A stretch of 37,780 nucleotides of DNA from an uncultured Muribaculaceae bacterium (GCA_910579995.1 CAJTWH010000027.1:1-37780); one strand, 5' to 3'. Numbered from the stretch's first letter, positions 25,240-33,683 are shown. Program-made: numbers and translations. Notes: a model not told the origin generated them from the sequence alone.

Positions 25240-26651
25240 AATAAGCTGAGATAGTCGTTGTCGATACCTTTTGCCGGGTCGAGGCGCAGGCGTATGGCGT
25301 CGGGATAGAGATTGTTGGCACGGCGGCCTATATTTTTGATAAAGCCGAGAGGATGGCCGGCATAATTCACTGTGGCAAAACCTCTTGGGAGATCGTCGGG
25401 GATATCAGCGAGCGAATCGCCATGGAGATAAGAGAGAGCGCCGGCGCGGTCGAGCACTACCGACGGAAAAGCCCCGGGCGCAAGCGCCTGGCTGAATGCA
25501 AGTTGCCATGCGGGCACGAGGTCTTTACCCTTGACCCGGCACAAGGGCACTCCGCAAGAGATCAGGTGCAGTTTCTCGGCGAGGAAGTCAAAGAACTGCT
25601 CATCGGATTGAGGGACAGCGTAATACTCCCCTGCCCTATCCTGCCTGATGGCATACTGCTCGGCGGCGGCGAGAACGGCGGCGGCGAAGCGGCGCACCTC
25701 GGGAGCTTTTACGGCTGCTTTCTTGGCTTTTATCTTTCCTGCCGAGTCACCGCTTTTGCGCACGGCAGCTATAAAAAGGCCTTCACCGCGCACGTGCCCC
25801 GGCATAAAGCGGTAGCAATGATAGGGAGTGGAGAATCCTTTATGCACGCCTTCAAACGAGTCAAGGCCGAGGTCAATACTCTCGCCACCAAGCTCTTCGA
25901 TGATATATGCAAGGTTTTCCTCATCTTCGCGGCGGTTGAATGTGCATGTGCTGTAGAAGAGGACGCCGCCGCCACGTAGCGCCCGCCATGCGTTGGCGAG
26001 GATGTCGCGCTGCAGCGTGGCGCAGCTGTCGATGAGCTGCGGCGTCCATTGAGCTATCGCCTCGGGCTCCTTGCGCATCATGCCCTCGCCCGAGCAGGGA
26101 GCGTCGACGGCCACAATGTCGAAAATCTCGCCCAAGGCGGCTAAGCGGGAAGTATCTCCTTGACTTACAGCGCTGCCGGGCATGCCGTATTTGGCCATAT
26201 TCTCGGCCAAGACAGCGGCGCGACGCGGGTCGTACTCATTGCTGAGCAGGCACGAACCGGCAGGCAAAGCTTCGGCGGCGGCTATGCTCTTGCCTCCGGG
26301 CGCGGCGCAGGCGTCGAGATAGCGGAGAGGCGCGTCGCCGAAAATTTCGGCGGCAATTTTTTTCACTATATGGGTGAGAATCATCGACGAGGCGTCCTGC
26401 ACATAGTAGAGCCCCTGATGCCATGCCGGGTCGAGGGCGAAATTGGGGCGACGGTCGAGATAGACGGCCTTGCCATCGAGCCAAGGCACGCTGTCGCCTT
26501 GAGCCTTGATTTCCATGCCCTTGGCAGTGTTGGCGCGCACGGCAAGCGAGGGGTCGCTCGTGGCAAGTGCCTCTACGAGCTTATCCGTGACTTCGGGGCA
26601 GCCGTAGCCGGCGAGCATTTCGATGAATCCCTGTGGCAGAGTGCGGCTCAT
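25236..26651 (-). CDS. RsmF/NOL1-NOP2-Sun family rRNA cytosine-5 methyltransferase
   Basis: The enzyme methylates cytosine in RNA at C5, most likely 16S rRNA as RsmF/YebU does. The 471-residue product has the SAM-binding motif DACAAPGGKS (113-122) and the two catalytic cysteine motifs, APCSGEG with Cys186 and YSTCTFNRREDEEN with Cys236. The C-terminal 170 residues match the RsmF-type extension with a PUA-like end (GHPLGFIKNIGRRANNLYP). It overlaps the PD-(D/E)XK gene upstream by 4 bp and the exporter downstream by 4 bp, so the three genes form a coupled operon. Exact target site is inference. Confidence 0.92.
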   Translation of the reverse strand: MSRTLPQGFIEMLAGYGCPEVTDKLVEALATSDPSLAVRANTAKGMEIKAQGDSVPWLDGKAVYLDRRPNFALDPAWHQGLYYVQDASSMILTHIVKKIAAEIFGDAPLRYLDACAAPGGKSIAAAEALPAGSCLLSNEYDPRRAAVLAENMAKYGMPGSAVSQGDTSRLAALGEIFDIVAVDAPCSGEGMMRKEPEAIAQWTPQLIDSCATLQRDILANAWRALRGGGVLFYSTCTFNRREDEENLAYIIEELGGESIDLGLDSFEGVHKGFSTPYHCYRFMPGHVRGEGLFIAAVRKSGDSAGKIKAKKAAVKAPEVRRFAAAVLAAAEQYAIRQDRAGEYYAVPQSDEQFFDFLAEKLHLISCGVPLCRVKGKDLVPAWQLAFSQALAPGAFPSVVLDRAGALSYLHGDSLADIPDDLPRGFATVNYAGHPLGFIKNIGRRANNLYPDAIRLRLDPAKGIDNDYLSLL

Positions 26652-27400
26652 AGGCGGGTATTTAATATCTTCACCACCTCATCGCGCAGATATGGCACAT
26701 CGACGCACTGATAGCGCCGCATGTCTGGATGGAATACCCCGAGGTGGCATGCTTCGACATGGATATCATACTCCGTCTCAAGCATATAGCGGTATATGCT
26801 CAGCTGCAGGGCGTAGTGGTGGAAAGTGGTGTCGGGCAGATGGTCGATGGGCGCGAAGGCATGCTTGCCATAGTTGTTGAGGAGCGGGTTGCCGAAGTCA
26901 TCGCATACCTTGCTCGACCGCTTCCAGTCGTAGATCTCGAATTTTGAGCCGTCGAATGCAAGGAAGTCAAGAGTGCCGGCAAGGCGGTATTTCTTGCTGA
27001 AAATAGGCCATTCGCTTCGATAGGGCGTGAGAGTGTGGCTCTCGGCAAAATCAAGGAAATAGCGGTATTCGACATCACCGAGCGCCTCGGCGTCGGCCTC
27101 CGACGAAATATAATATTGCTCTATGCGCTCGTGCAGGCGTGTGCCCAGATTGCGGGCAGCCTCGGCCTTGTCGGCCCATTCTTTCTTTATCATCTCGGCA
27201 GTCTTGGTAGGGGTAGCCTTGCGGCGGGCCCAATAGTCGGCGTCGAACTGCTCGAAGAGGCTCGACACGAGCTGGGTCACCGAGTCGCACGTCAACTCAT
27301 TGTCAACGATATATTTATGCTCCACCGGTTCGAAGACAATCCGGCGGTCGCGCTCGTGGACATGATCGGAATTAAAGAAATTGAAACTTGTCTGAGCCAT
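26648..27400 (-). CDS. PD-(D/E)XK nuclease-superfamily protein
   Basis: The 250-residue protein has the core of a PD-(D/E)XK nuclease similar to that of RecB/AddB-type domains: LGTRLHERIEQYY, then LAGTLDFLAFDG (Asp145) and FEIYDWKRS (Asp158, Lys160), followed by YALQLSIYRYMLE, the QxxxY-like motif. It lacks a helicase domain. It may process DNA or RNA ends; no specific role is known. I used the ATG at 27400 because the 10 codons upstream are hydrophobic and unlike the family. It lies 60 bp after the tRNA-Gln gene and overlaps the methyltransferase gene by 4 bp. Confidence 0.8.
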   Translation of the reverse strand: MAQTSFNFFNSDHVHERDRRIVFEPVEHKYIVDNELTCDSVTQLVSSLFEQFDADYWARRKATPTKTAEMIKKEWADKAEAARNLGTRLHERIEQYYISSEADAEALGDVEYRYFLDFAESHTLTPYRSEWPIFSKKYRLAGTLDFLAFDGSKFEIYDWKRSSKVCDDFGNPLLNNYGKHAFAPIDHLPDTTFHHYALQLSIYRYMLETEYDIHVEACHLGVFHPDMRRYQCVDVPYLRDEVVKILNTRL

Positions 27401-27460
27401 AGAGAAAAGTGATAAAACAAAGAAATCCAAGCCTCGATAACCGGGACTTGGATTGAGAAG

Positions 27461-27531
27461 TAGTCTTACCAGGATTCGAACCTAGACAGACAGTACCAAA
27501 AACTGTAGTGCTACCATTACACCATAAGACT
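27461..27531 (-). tRNA. tRNA-Gln (anticodon UUG)
   Basis: The 71-nt minus-strand sequence folds as a full cloverleaf: acceptor AGTCTTA / TAAGACT, D-arm GTG..CAC with GGTAG in the loop, anticodon stem ACAGT / ACTGT with loop TTTTGGT giving anticodon TTG, and T-arm CTAGG TTCGAAT CCTGG. The discriminator base is A. CCA is not encoded. A consensus promoter lies 37 bp upstream. It is followed by the PD-(D/E)XK gene. Confidence 0.95.
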
Positions 27532-27567
27532 ATCCTTGTGCCCAACCCATAATGGGCTAAAGCGCTG

Positions 27568-27599
27568 CAAAGTTAATGATAAAATTTCATCCGCGCAAA
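27568..27599 (-). promoter_or_regulatory. Promoter of tRNA-Gln
   Basis: Minus strand: TTTG at 27599-27596, 20-bp spacer, TAACTTTG at 27575-27568. Both elements match the consensus exactly. Transcription would begin near 27563. A palindrome CCCATTATGGG at 27548-27558 region lies between start point and tRNA 5' end. Confidence 0.75.
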
Positions 27600-27616
27600 T
27601 TTTTGCGCTATTTTTT

Positions 27617-27714
27617 TGTGGTTGGTGGCGGAGGGGTTGGTGGTGTGTGGGCGGTGGGTGGTAAGTTAGCAACCATATCGCTGCCCACCAACCACTCACC
27701 ACCAACCACCAACT
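27617..27714. repeat. G-rich intergenic repeat, copy 7 (long inverted pair)
   Basis: The left arm on the plus strand runs GTGGTTGGTGG, GGAGGGGTTGGTGG, TGTGTGGGCGGTGGG. The right arm on the minus strand runs GTTGGTGGTTGGTGG, TGAGTGGTTGG, TGGGCAGCGATATGG. The arms can pair imperfectly into a long stem. The right arm begins at the TAG stop codon (27713-27715) of the Sel1-repeat gene, so that stop and the element share bases. Confidence 0.8.
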
Positions 27715-28900
27715 ATCGTTGAGCCACCTTGAGCATGCTGTCGATTTCCGATTGAGGAATCGCAGGAGGCAGGAGGTTAAAAAGCATTTCGGGATATTTA
27801 CCGAAGCCCGACCGATTACGCTCCAAAGCAAATTGGAGCTTATGTTGTAGGTCCGCTCTATCCCATGTCAACATTTTTGTGGCATTGCGGTCGGAAAGCC
27901 ATGCAGCCACGGCCTCGGAATCTTCAGTAAGCACGCGGTCAAAGAACCTGACAGCATCGTTTTCACCCATCACACGGTATACCATATACATCTTGGTAAG
28001 ATTCTGAGGATAGAGGCCACCGGTGAGTTTAAGCTTCTCGACTTCTTTTTCAGCCTCTTCCTTTTTACCGTTCTGAGCCAGCCAAAGAGCTTCAAAAAAG
28101 ATTGGCAGGCCAGCTGCATCCCGCATACTCTTAAAGTCGCCTTTTTGAAGAACCGGATAATATTTTTTCCAATTGTTGATATATTCGTCAGAAAACATGC
28201 CACGTCGCGCATTGTTGATGGTGCTCGGCTGCTGATTGTAATTTGTCTTCTGATTCCAGTCAAGGCAAGTATTCAACAGTTGCTGATACGTGTCGGCGTT
28301 GCCCCTCTCAGCAATAAGGCCCTTTATCATGCGCACATTTTCGTTGGCATTGGCATCTCCGCCGAGAGCTATATAGCGCTCCATCGCACTGATGGCTCCC
28401 AATTGATTGCCGATCGACAGACCCACAGCAATCGCTTTGTCGGCAGCCTCTACACTGCCCGAATCAGCAGCGACATGAAGAAGCTTGTCGGTAGTTTTCA
28501 TATTATAATCCCTGTCGCCTTGCGAGTAGCCCTCCTCATTGTTGATAAAACCATTGGCAGCTTCCAATGCCAGACGAGGATTGCCTTTCAGGCCACCCTT
28601 AACGGCCCATTCGCTTACCTTTTTCGGATTCTTCTCAATACCATCCCAGCTGCGGTAAAGGTCGGCCATACGCTCGTAGGCAGTGATATTGCCCTTATCG
28701 ATAGCTTTCTTATACCATTTCTCGGCTTTCTTTACATCTTTGCCGGTGCCATCGCCTTTGAAATAAGCGTCGCCGGCAGCCACCATAGCGCCGGTATCGC
28801 CGTTGCCGGCCTGTTTCTCCAAAGCCTTGACAGAGGTCTGCGCCATTGCCGCCGAAACACAAAGAGCGGCAGACAAGGCAATCAATAATACCTTTTTCAT
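27713..28900 (-). CDS. Exported Sel1/TPR repeat protein
   Basis: The 395-residue protein starts with a signal peptide (MKKVLLIALSAALCVSAAMA) and carries Sel1-like repeats in its first half: GDTGAMVAAGDAYFKGDGTGKDVKKA with EKWYKKAIDKGN is a textbook Sel1 unit, followed by less regular helical repeats. Such alpha-solenoids bind proteins. It starts 1 bp after the 600-residue protein gene, so the two are cotranscribed and probably act together in the periplasm. The C terminus ends at a repeat element. Confidence 0.8.
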   Translation of the reverse strand: MKKVLLIALSAALCVSAAMAQTSVKALEKQAGNGDTGAMVAAGDAYFKGDGTGKDVKKAEKWYKKAIDKGNITAYERMADLYRSWDGIEKNPKKVSEWAVKGGLKGNPRLALEAANGFINNEEGYSQGDRDYNMKTTDKLLHVAADSGSVEAADKAIAVGLSIGNQLGAISAMERYIALGGDANANENVRMIKGLIAERGNADTYQQLLNTCLDWNQKTNYNQQPSTINNARRGMFSDEYINNWKKYYPVLQKGDFKSMRDAAGLPIFFEALWLAQNGKKEEAEKEVEKLKLTGGLYPQNLTKMYMVYRVMGENDAVRFFDRVLTEDSEAVAAWLSDRNATKMLTWDRADLQHKLQFALERNRSGFGKYPEMLFNLLPPAIPQSEIDSMLKVAQR

Positions 28901-28901
28901 T

Positions 28902-30704
28902 TTATTTCAGTAAATCAAGTGTCTTTTCTTGTTCTTTGATAAATTTCTCCAAATCATTCTTAGTCAGCACATATTTGCGGTATGTGCTGAAATTGCGCTC
29001 TTGCTTGACGAAGTTTTTATAGCCTTTCTCGTAGTTGCCTACAATCTTCTTTTTTCGTTTGTCGCTTTTATAAGACATAATCTGAGAGTTGAGCTCCTCG
29101 ATTTTTTCCTGAAGTTTCGGAAGCTCATTGTAATCCAGCAGCGAGGACTTGAACGCCTCTGTATCGAAGCGGCCTTTGCGGTCGATATGCAATTTGCCTT
29201 GTTTGTAGGTATTCTCGCTGATAAATATCAAACGAGCCTTACCGGTCTTTATATCAATATCATATACTTCAAATTGCGGATTATTGCCGAAAATCTCGGG
29301 ATGGGCTGCAACAGCGCGTTTTGCGTCCATCTTATAGTTGTTTAGTATTGTCTCAGCACCAAAACTGCGGCGGTTTGCAGTATATGACCTCATGCTGCCA
29401 AGCGTACCATAAAGCTTTGTCTGATAGGGGTCATTCGGATCGGGCTGGGCCGAGGTGAAGTAAAGTGTTGCGCCATTGTAATCGGCAAGCATTTCCTTGC
29501 GCGAAATATGTTGAGGTTTGAGTTTGAAAGCTCCGAAGGCTTCGGCAGCCTCCTTGCCCGCGCTGTTCATCTCCTTACGCGCCTCGCGGGCTTCCTCGTT
29601 CTGATTCTTGAAGTCGTTGCGCTGCTGAGCCTTGTGGGTCTGCTCTTCCGACTTGCTGGCATAATATTGCTCTGCACCTTGCTGATTTTCAGAGATACCT
29701 TCTTCGTGGCTGCCTGTAGCGGCGCCTGTAGGTGTAATCTCAATCTCGCCGTCGGCATTAAGCTTCCATTTGAAAGCACGTTTGCCGACAGGAGTCATCC
29801 ACACAGTGTAGCCACCTGAAAGATTGCGGGCCCCCTTGCGCATACGACCGGTGTAGGAATTGCGCTGTCCGCCTATACTCTCAGCTTGGACGAGTTCGAG
29901 ATTCCACTCCTTTGTATACCCATAGATAGTCATGGATCCGGTTCCGCCGGGGTTGAATGTAAGATTGAGTTTTTTCGCGCCCAGAGAGTTGAGAGCCCAA
30001 TAAGAGCCGGCAGGCTGCTTGAGATTGGCCTTTGCCCATTCGTCGTCGGAATGTATATTGAGTTCCTTGCGGCTTCCGTCGGGCATGACTATCGTGCCCT
30101 GCACCGGTTCTACACGGGTAAGGGGGTGCCAAGCTTTCTTTTCTTTTGACAGGACAGTCTGGATGGGGTCGTAGCCGCAGGTGATAAGGCCGTAGTAGCG
30201 GCCCTCGTTGGCGGGCAGGTCGGCGATGACATAGTAAATGTTGGGTGAATCATACACCTTATAGGTTATCGTCTTGCCTTGCTTGTCGGTGACCCTGCGC
30301 ATTTTGGGGTCTCCCATGGCATTCGTCTCCGGGCGTGCTCTGCGCAGGCTTTCGGAGTAAAGTATATTCCAAGTCTTGCCGCCGACAGCAAGCGGCTGTG
30401 GATCGCTGAGAGTGAGGAGGGTGTCTACATAGTCTTTAACATCATCAACCACACCAAGCACGCTGCCACGCAAAATCGGCCCTTTGTCGTATTCATCAGC
30501 CTTTTTCAGTTCGGATTGCAGAGCCTCATCAACTTGGGCTGTAGCAGCCGCAGATGTCTTCTGTGTGGCTAACTCCTTGACAAGTCTCTCATACTCTTCA
30601 GGAGGCAATTGGTTTTTGAGATGCTCCAAAATTTCGGGAGTCAGCGTTCCTCTGGAGGTGCTTGTAGTCTGTGCCCCGACATTGACAGACAAGGCAATCA
30701 ACAC
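28902..30704 (-). CDS. Unrecognised exported protein, 600 residues, with probable 5' frameshift
   Basis: I do not recognise this family. The open frame starts at GTG (30704) and gives a truncated signal peptide (LIALSVNVGAQ). Upstream in the same frame come codons for KKTITHLFCAAF but no start codon. An ATG at 30754-30752 opens MLTFAKKQ and then stops; adding one base to the A7 run (30740-30734) would join it to the body and give a textbook signal peptide. The mature part has a Gly/Ser beta-rich middle, a Lys/Glu/Gln-rich coiled-coil segment near residues 340-390, and a basic coiled coil at the C terminus (PKLQEKIEELNSQIM onward). It is coupled to the Sel1 gene. Whether the break is real, an assembly error or a slippage site is open. 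Confidence 0.7.
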   Translation of the reverse strand: MLIALSVNVGAQTTSTSRGTLTPEILEHLKNQLPPEEYERLVKELATQKTSAAATAQVDEALQSELKKADEYDKGPILRGSVLGVVDDVKDYVDTLLTLSDPQPLAVGGKTWNILYSESLRRARPETNAMGDPKMRRVTDKQGKTITYKVYDSPNIYYVIADLPANEGRYYGLITCGYDPIQTVLSKEKKAWHPLTRVEPVQGTIVMPDGSRKELNIHSDDEWAKANLKQPAGSYWALNSLGAKKLNLTFNPGGTGSMTIYGYTKEWNLELVQAESIGGQRNSYTGRMRKGARNLSGGYTVWMTPVGKRAFKWKLNADGEIEITPTGAATGSHEEGISENQQGAEQYYASKSEEQTHKAQQRNDFKNQNEEAREARKEMNSAGKEAAEAFGAFKLKPQHISRKEMLADYNGATLYFTSAQPDPNDPYQTKLYGTLGSMRSYTANRRSFGAETILNNYKMDAKRAVAAHPEIFGNNPQFEVYDIDIKTGKARLIFISENTYKQGKLHIDRKGRFDTEAFKSSLLDYNELPKLQEKIEELNSQIMSYKSDKRKKKIVGNYEKGYKNFVKQERNFSTYRKYVLTKNDLEKFIKEQEKTLDLLK

Positions 30705-30733
30705 AAAGGCAGCACAGAAAAGGTGCGTTATTG

Positions 30734-30740
30734 TTTTTTT
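30734..30740 (-). other. A7 homopolymer at the frame break
   Basis: Seven consecutive A on the minus strand sit between the start ATG at 30754 and the open frame at 30704. Reading ATG TTA ACG TTT GCA AAA AAA CAA TAA ends after eight codons; one extra A restores a continuous frame. Such runs are hot spots for replication slippage, transcription slippage and sequencing error. Confidence 0.75.
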
Positions 30741-30792
30741 GCAAACGTTAACATATATTAACCTATTAAATAAGAGATACTTTCAAAGTTTA

Positions 30793-30827
30793 TGGCTCTC
30801 TTGCGCCGGAGCGGAACAAGAGAGCCA
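30793..30827 (-). terminator. Terminator hairpin of the oxidoreductase operon
   Basis: TGGCTCTCTTG (30793-30803) pairs perfectly with CAAGAGAGCCA (30817-30827) around a 13-nt loop. It starts 18 bp after the stop codon of the last operon gene. The downstream side has only a weak T-rich stretch. Confidence 0.7.
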
Positions 30828-30845
30828 TTTAGATTATAACAGGAA

Positions 30846-31385
30846 CTACTTCGCGGCCAGCGTCATGCCTTTGCGGAGAGCCTCCTCATTGAGGGGGATA
30901 AGGTGGTGATGGCGCTCGGGAAGGGTCTTTTTGAGACCGCGGAGCACGGCATCGATACCGACTATCGGGCGACATGCCAAGAGCGCTCCGAGAAGTATCA
31001 TGTTGTAGGTCTTGGAGTTCTTGAGCTCGATGGCGGCTGTCATGGCGTCGACGGCAACAACATTGATGTCGGTGCGGGTGGGCAGATGATGTATGCCCGA
31101 GGGGTCGTAGATGAGCGTGCCGCCGGGCTTCACCTTGCTCTCGAATTTGTCGAGGCTCTGCTGGTTGAGCACCACGGCAGTGTCGTAGCAATCGAGCACG
31201 GGCGAGCTGATAGGAGCGTCGGAGAGGATGACGGTGACATTGGCAGTGCCGCCGCGCTGCTCAGGGCCGTAGGAGGGCATCCAAGTCACTTCGAGATTGT
31301 CCATAAGGCCTGCGTAGGCGAGGATTTTGCCCATCGACAGCACGCCTTGACCGCCGAAACCGGCAATTACTATTTCTTCTTTCAT
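30846..31385 (-). CDS. 2-oxoacid:ferredoxin oxidoreductase, gamma subunit
   Basis: The 179-residue subunit has the gamma-domain signature IAGFGGQGVLSMGKILAYAG at its start and TWMPSYGPEQRGGTANVTVILS, both typical of the pyruvate/2-oxoacid oxidoreductase family. It helps bind CoA at the interface with the alpha subunit. It is the last gene of a four-gene operon (delta, alpha, beta, gamma), 3 bp after the beta gene, and a hairpin follows. Substrate preference is decided by alpha and beta and is discussed there. Confidence 0.92.
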   Translation of the reverse strand: MKEEIVIAGFGGQGVLSMGKILAYAGLMDNLEVTWMPSYGPEQRGGTANVTVILSDAPISSPVLDCYDTAVVLNQQSLDKFESKVKPGGTLIYDPSGIHHLPTRTDINVVAVDAMTAAIELKNSKTYNMILLGALLACRPIVGIDAVLRGLKKTLPERHHHLIPLNEEALRKGMTLAAK

Positions 31386-31388
31386 AGC

Positions 31389-32165
31389 TTACTTGGTTTT
31401 GCTTTCGACGTCTTTGAGGTCGCCGAGGGGATATTTTTCAAACATGTGCTCTACCATCCAGTCATTAGACTGTGCGGGGGTGAGTTTCCAGCCCGAGTTG
31501 CAGGTTGCCACCACTTCGACTACCGAAGTGCCTTTTCCGGCGAGGGCGTTCTCGAAAGCCTTGCGGATGGCACGCTTTGTCTTGTTGACGGCTGCCGGGG
31601 TGTGCACGGCCTGACGGGTGACATAGCATGTGCCGTCGAGCTGTGCCAGCAGCGGGGTGATGGCCAAGGGGTAGCCGTTGAGGTCGGCCTGGCGTCCGTA
31701 GGGCGTAGTGGCTGTCTTCATGCCCAGCAGTGTGGTGGGAGCCATCTGACCGCCGGTCATGCCATAGATGGCATTATTGATAAAGATGATGGCGATGTTC
31801 TCGCCGCGGTTGCAGGCGTGTATTGTCTCGGCAGTGCCGATGGCCGAGAGGTCGCCGTCGCCCTGATACGTAAATACCAGACGGCCCGGGTTGAGTCGGT
31901 TGGCAGCGGTGGCGAGTGCCGGAGCACGGCCGTGTGCGGCCTCGATCCAGTCAATGTCGATATAGTTGTAGGCGAATACGGCGCAACCTACAGGAGCGAT
32001 ACCTATAGAGCGGTCGGCAACACCCATTTCACTGATAATCTGAGCTATAAGTTTGTGAACCACGCCATGCGAGCAGCCGGGGCAATAGTGGGTGTGCACA
32101 TCGCACAGCAGTTCGGGGCGGCTGTATACCTTATTCTCGGGGCGGATAATTTCTTCTTGTGTCAT
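31389..32165 (-). CDS. 2-oxoacid:ferredoxin oxidoreductase, beta (TPP-binding) subunit
   Basis: This 258-residue subunit binds thiamine pyrophosphate and carries out decarboxylation of the 2-oxoacid. Seen motifs are CPGCSHGVVHKLI near the start, GDGDLSAIG followed by NIAIIFINNAIYGMTGGQMAPTT, which together form the TPP motif GDGD..NN, and a C-terminal CNSGWKLTPAQSNDWM. It lies 6 bp after the alpha gene. By similarity of the whole operon it handles branched-chain or related 2-oxoacids, but 2-oxoglutarate is not excluded. Confidence 0.92.
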   Translation of the reverse strand: MTQEEIIRPENKVYSRPELLCDVHTHYCPGCSHGVVHKLIAQIISEMGVADRSIGIAPVGCAVFAYNYIDIDWIEAAHGRAPALATAANRLNPGRLVFTYQGDGDLSAIGTAETIHACNRGENIAIIFINNAIYGMTGGQMAPTTLLGMKTATTPYGRQADLNGYPLAITPLLAQLDGTCYVTRQAVHTPAAVNKTKRAIRKAFENALAGKGTSVVEVVATCNSGWKLTPAQSNDWMVEHMFEKYPLGDLKDVESKTK

Positions 32166-32171
32166 GGCGCC

Positions 32172-33260
32172 TTAGAATTTTAGTTCATCGAAATGTCCGG
32201 CAAGGGCTTCGAGCACCTCTCCGGGGTTTGGAATCATGCCGCCCATACGGCCGAAATGATATACGGGCACGCTGCCTTCTACAGCAAGGCGCACATCTTC
32301 AATCATCTGTCCGGCATTGAGCTCTACGGTGAGAATACCTTTCACCTGCTTTGCGAGGCGGGCAATCTCGGCAGTGGGGAAGGGCCACAGGGTGATGGGG
32401 CGCAGCAAGCCGATATTTATGCCCTTGGCGCGGGCGTCTTCGATGGCCTTGAGGCATATACGGGCTATGGAGCCGAAAGCCACGATAAGGTATTCGGCGT
32501 CGTCGGTATAGTATTCTTGGAATCGGACCTCATTTTCCTCGATACGGCGGTATGTGGCCTGGAAACGCTCGTTGTTGACCTCCATTTTTGCCGAGTCGAG
32601 TTCGAGCGATGTCACCACATTGCGGTGGTCGCGGTCGCCGCGTCCGCAGGCAGCCCACGGGCACTGGCGGCGAAGCTCTTCTTCGGTGCGGCGCGGACGC
32701 TGCTCGGGAAGGACTACTTTCTCCATCATCTGCCCTACGATACCGTCGGCAAGAATCATCGAGGGAGTGCGGTATTTGAATGCGAGGTCGAATCCGAGGC
32801 CTACGAAATCGGCCATCTCCTGCACTGTGGCCGGAGCAAGCACTATGAGGTGGTAGTCGCCGTGACCGCCACCTTTGGTAGCTTGGAAATAATCGGCCTG
32901 AGAGGGCTGTATGGTGCCGAGGCCGGGGCCGCCACGCATTACATTGAGTATGAGAGCCGGAAGTTCGGAAGCGGCGAGGTAGCTTATACCCTCCTGCTTG
33001 AGGCTCACGCCGGGCGACGACGACGAGGTCATGACAGCACGGCCGGTAGCGGCTCCGCCATAAACCATATTGATAGCCGCCACTTCGCTCTCAGCCTGCA
33101 GCACAACCATGCCTGTAGTCTCCCAAGGACGCAGCTCGGCGAGAGTCTCGAGCACCTCGCTCTGGGGGGTGATAGGGTAACCGAAATAGCCGTCGGCGCC
33201 ATAGCGGATAGCTGCATGGGCGATAGCCTCGTTGCCCTTCATCAATTTTACTTCTTCCAT
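32172..33260 (-). CDS. vorB: 2-oxoacid:ferredoxin oxidoreductase, alpha subunit (VorB type)
   Basis: The 362-residue alpha subunit carries the family segments LMKGNEAIAHAAI, GADGYFGYPITPQSE, SSSSPGVSLKQEGISYLAASE, VMRGGPGLGTIQPSQADYF and RPITLWPFP. It closely matches what I know of the Bacteroidales protein annotated as 3-methyl-2-oxobutanoate dehydrogenase subunit VorB, so oxidation of branched-chain 2-oxoacids to acyl-CoA with reduction of ferredoxin is likely. In the reverse direction the enzyme can make amino-acid precursors. Substrate is inference from family naming; a KorA function is the alternative. It follows the ferredoxin gene by 33 bp. Confidence 0.88.
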   Translation of the reverse strand: MEEVKLMKGNEAIAHAAIRYGADGYFGYPITPQSEVLETLAELRPWETTGMVVLQAESEVAAINMVYGGAATGRAVMTSSSSPGVSLKQEGISYLAASELPALILNVMRGGPGLGTIQPSQADYFQATKGGGHGDYHLIVLAPATVQEMADFVGLGFDLAFKYRTPSMILADGIVGQMMEKVVLPEQRPRRTEEELRRQCPWAACGRGDRDHRNVVTSLELDSAKMEVNNERFQATYRRIEENEVRFQEYYTDDAEYLIVAFGSIARICLKAIEDARAKGINIGLLRPITLWPFPTAEIARLAKQVKGILTVELNAGQMIEDVRLAVEGSVPVYHFGRMGGMIPNPGEVLEALAGHFDELKF

Positions 33261-33293
33261 ATATTGACGTAAAAAAGCGTTTGAAAAAGTGAA

Positions 33294-33524
33294 TTATTTC
33301 TCCACCACACGATATACCTCGATACAGGCATCGGGACAGACAGTGGCGCATGCGGCGCAACCGATACATTTCTCGGGATTGGCGGCGAAGGCATAATGGT
33401 AGCCGCGGTCGTTGACCTCTTTGGGTTGCAGCAGGAGCACATCGGCCGGACACGCCACAACACAAAGGTCACATCCCTTGCAGCGTTGGGCTTCGATGGT
33501 TACCGCTCCGTAAACTTTTGCCAT
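33294..33524 (-). CDS. 2-oxoacid:ferredoxin oxidoreductase, delta (2[4Fe-4S] ferredoxin) subunit
   Basis: The 76-residue protein from the ATG at 33524 has two ferredoxin motifs, CKGCDLCVVACP and CIGCAACATVCP, each binding a [4Fe-4S] cluster, and passes electrons from the TPP centre to free ferredoxin. The upstream extension in the same frame is hydrophobic and not typical; MAKVYGAVTIEAQRC is the usual start. It is first in the operon, under a consensus promoter at 33588-33618. Confidence 0.92.
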   Translation of the reverse strand: MAKVYGAVTIEAQRCKGCDLCVVACPADVLLLQPKEVNDRGYHYAFAANPEKCIGCAACATVCPDACIEVYRVVEK

Positions 33525-33587
33525 ATTTTTCAGTGGTTTAGGATTGTTTGTTGGGGCGAGACGGCCAAAAACAAGCCATCTCAATCG

Positions 33588-33618
33588 CAAAAGTAAGAAA
33601 AAATTCAGTAACTCCAAA
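33588..33618 (-). promoter_or_regulatory. Promoter of the oxidoreductase operon
   Basis: Minus strand: TTTG at 33618-33615, 19-bp spacer, TACTTTTG at 33595-33588. Initiation near 33583 gives a leader of about 60 nt before the ferredoxin-subunit ATG. Confidence 0.72.
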
Positions 33619-33683
33619 CCTCAAGGCATTTTTTTGACAAAAATTCTTATCTTTGGCCACGTTTAGCCAAAGCGTTGGTTCAA

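Noticed and set aside
30903..32183. Plus-strand open frame of 426 codons over the oxidoreductase genes
   Set aside because: It lies opposite two clear enzyme subunits and shows no family motif.
32193..33272. Plus-strand open frame of 359 codons opposite the alpha subunit
   Set aside because: Antisense shadow of a well-supported gene.
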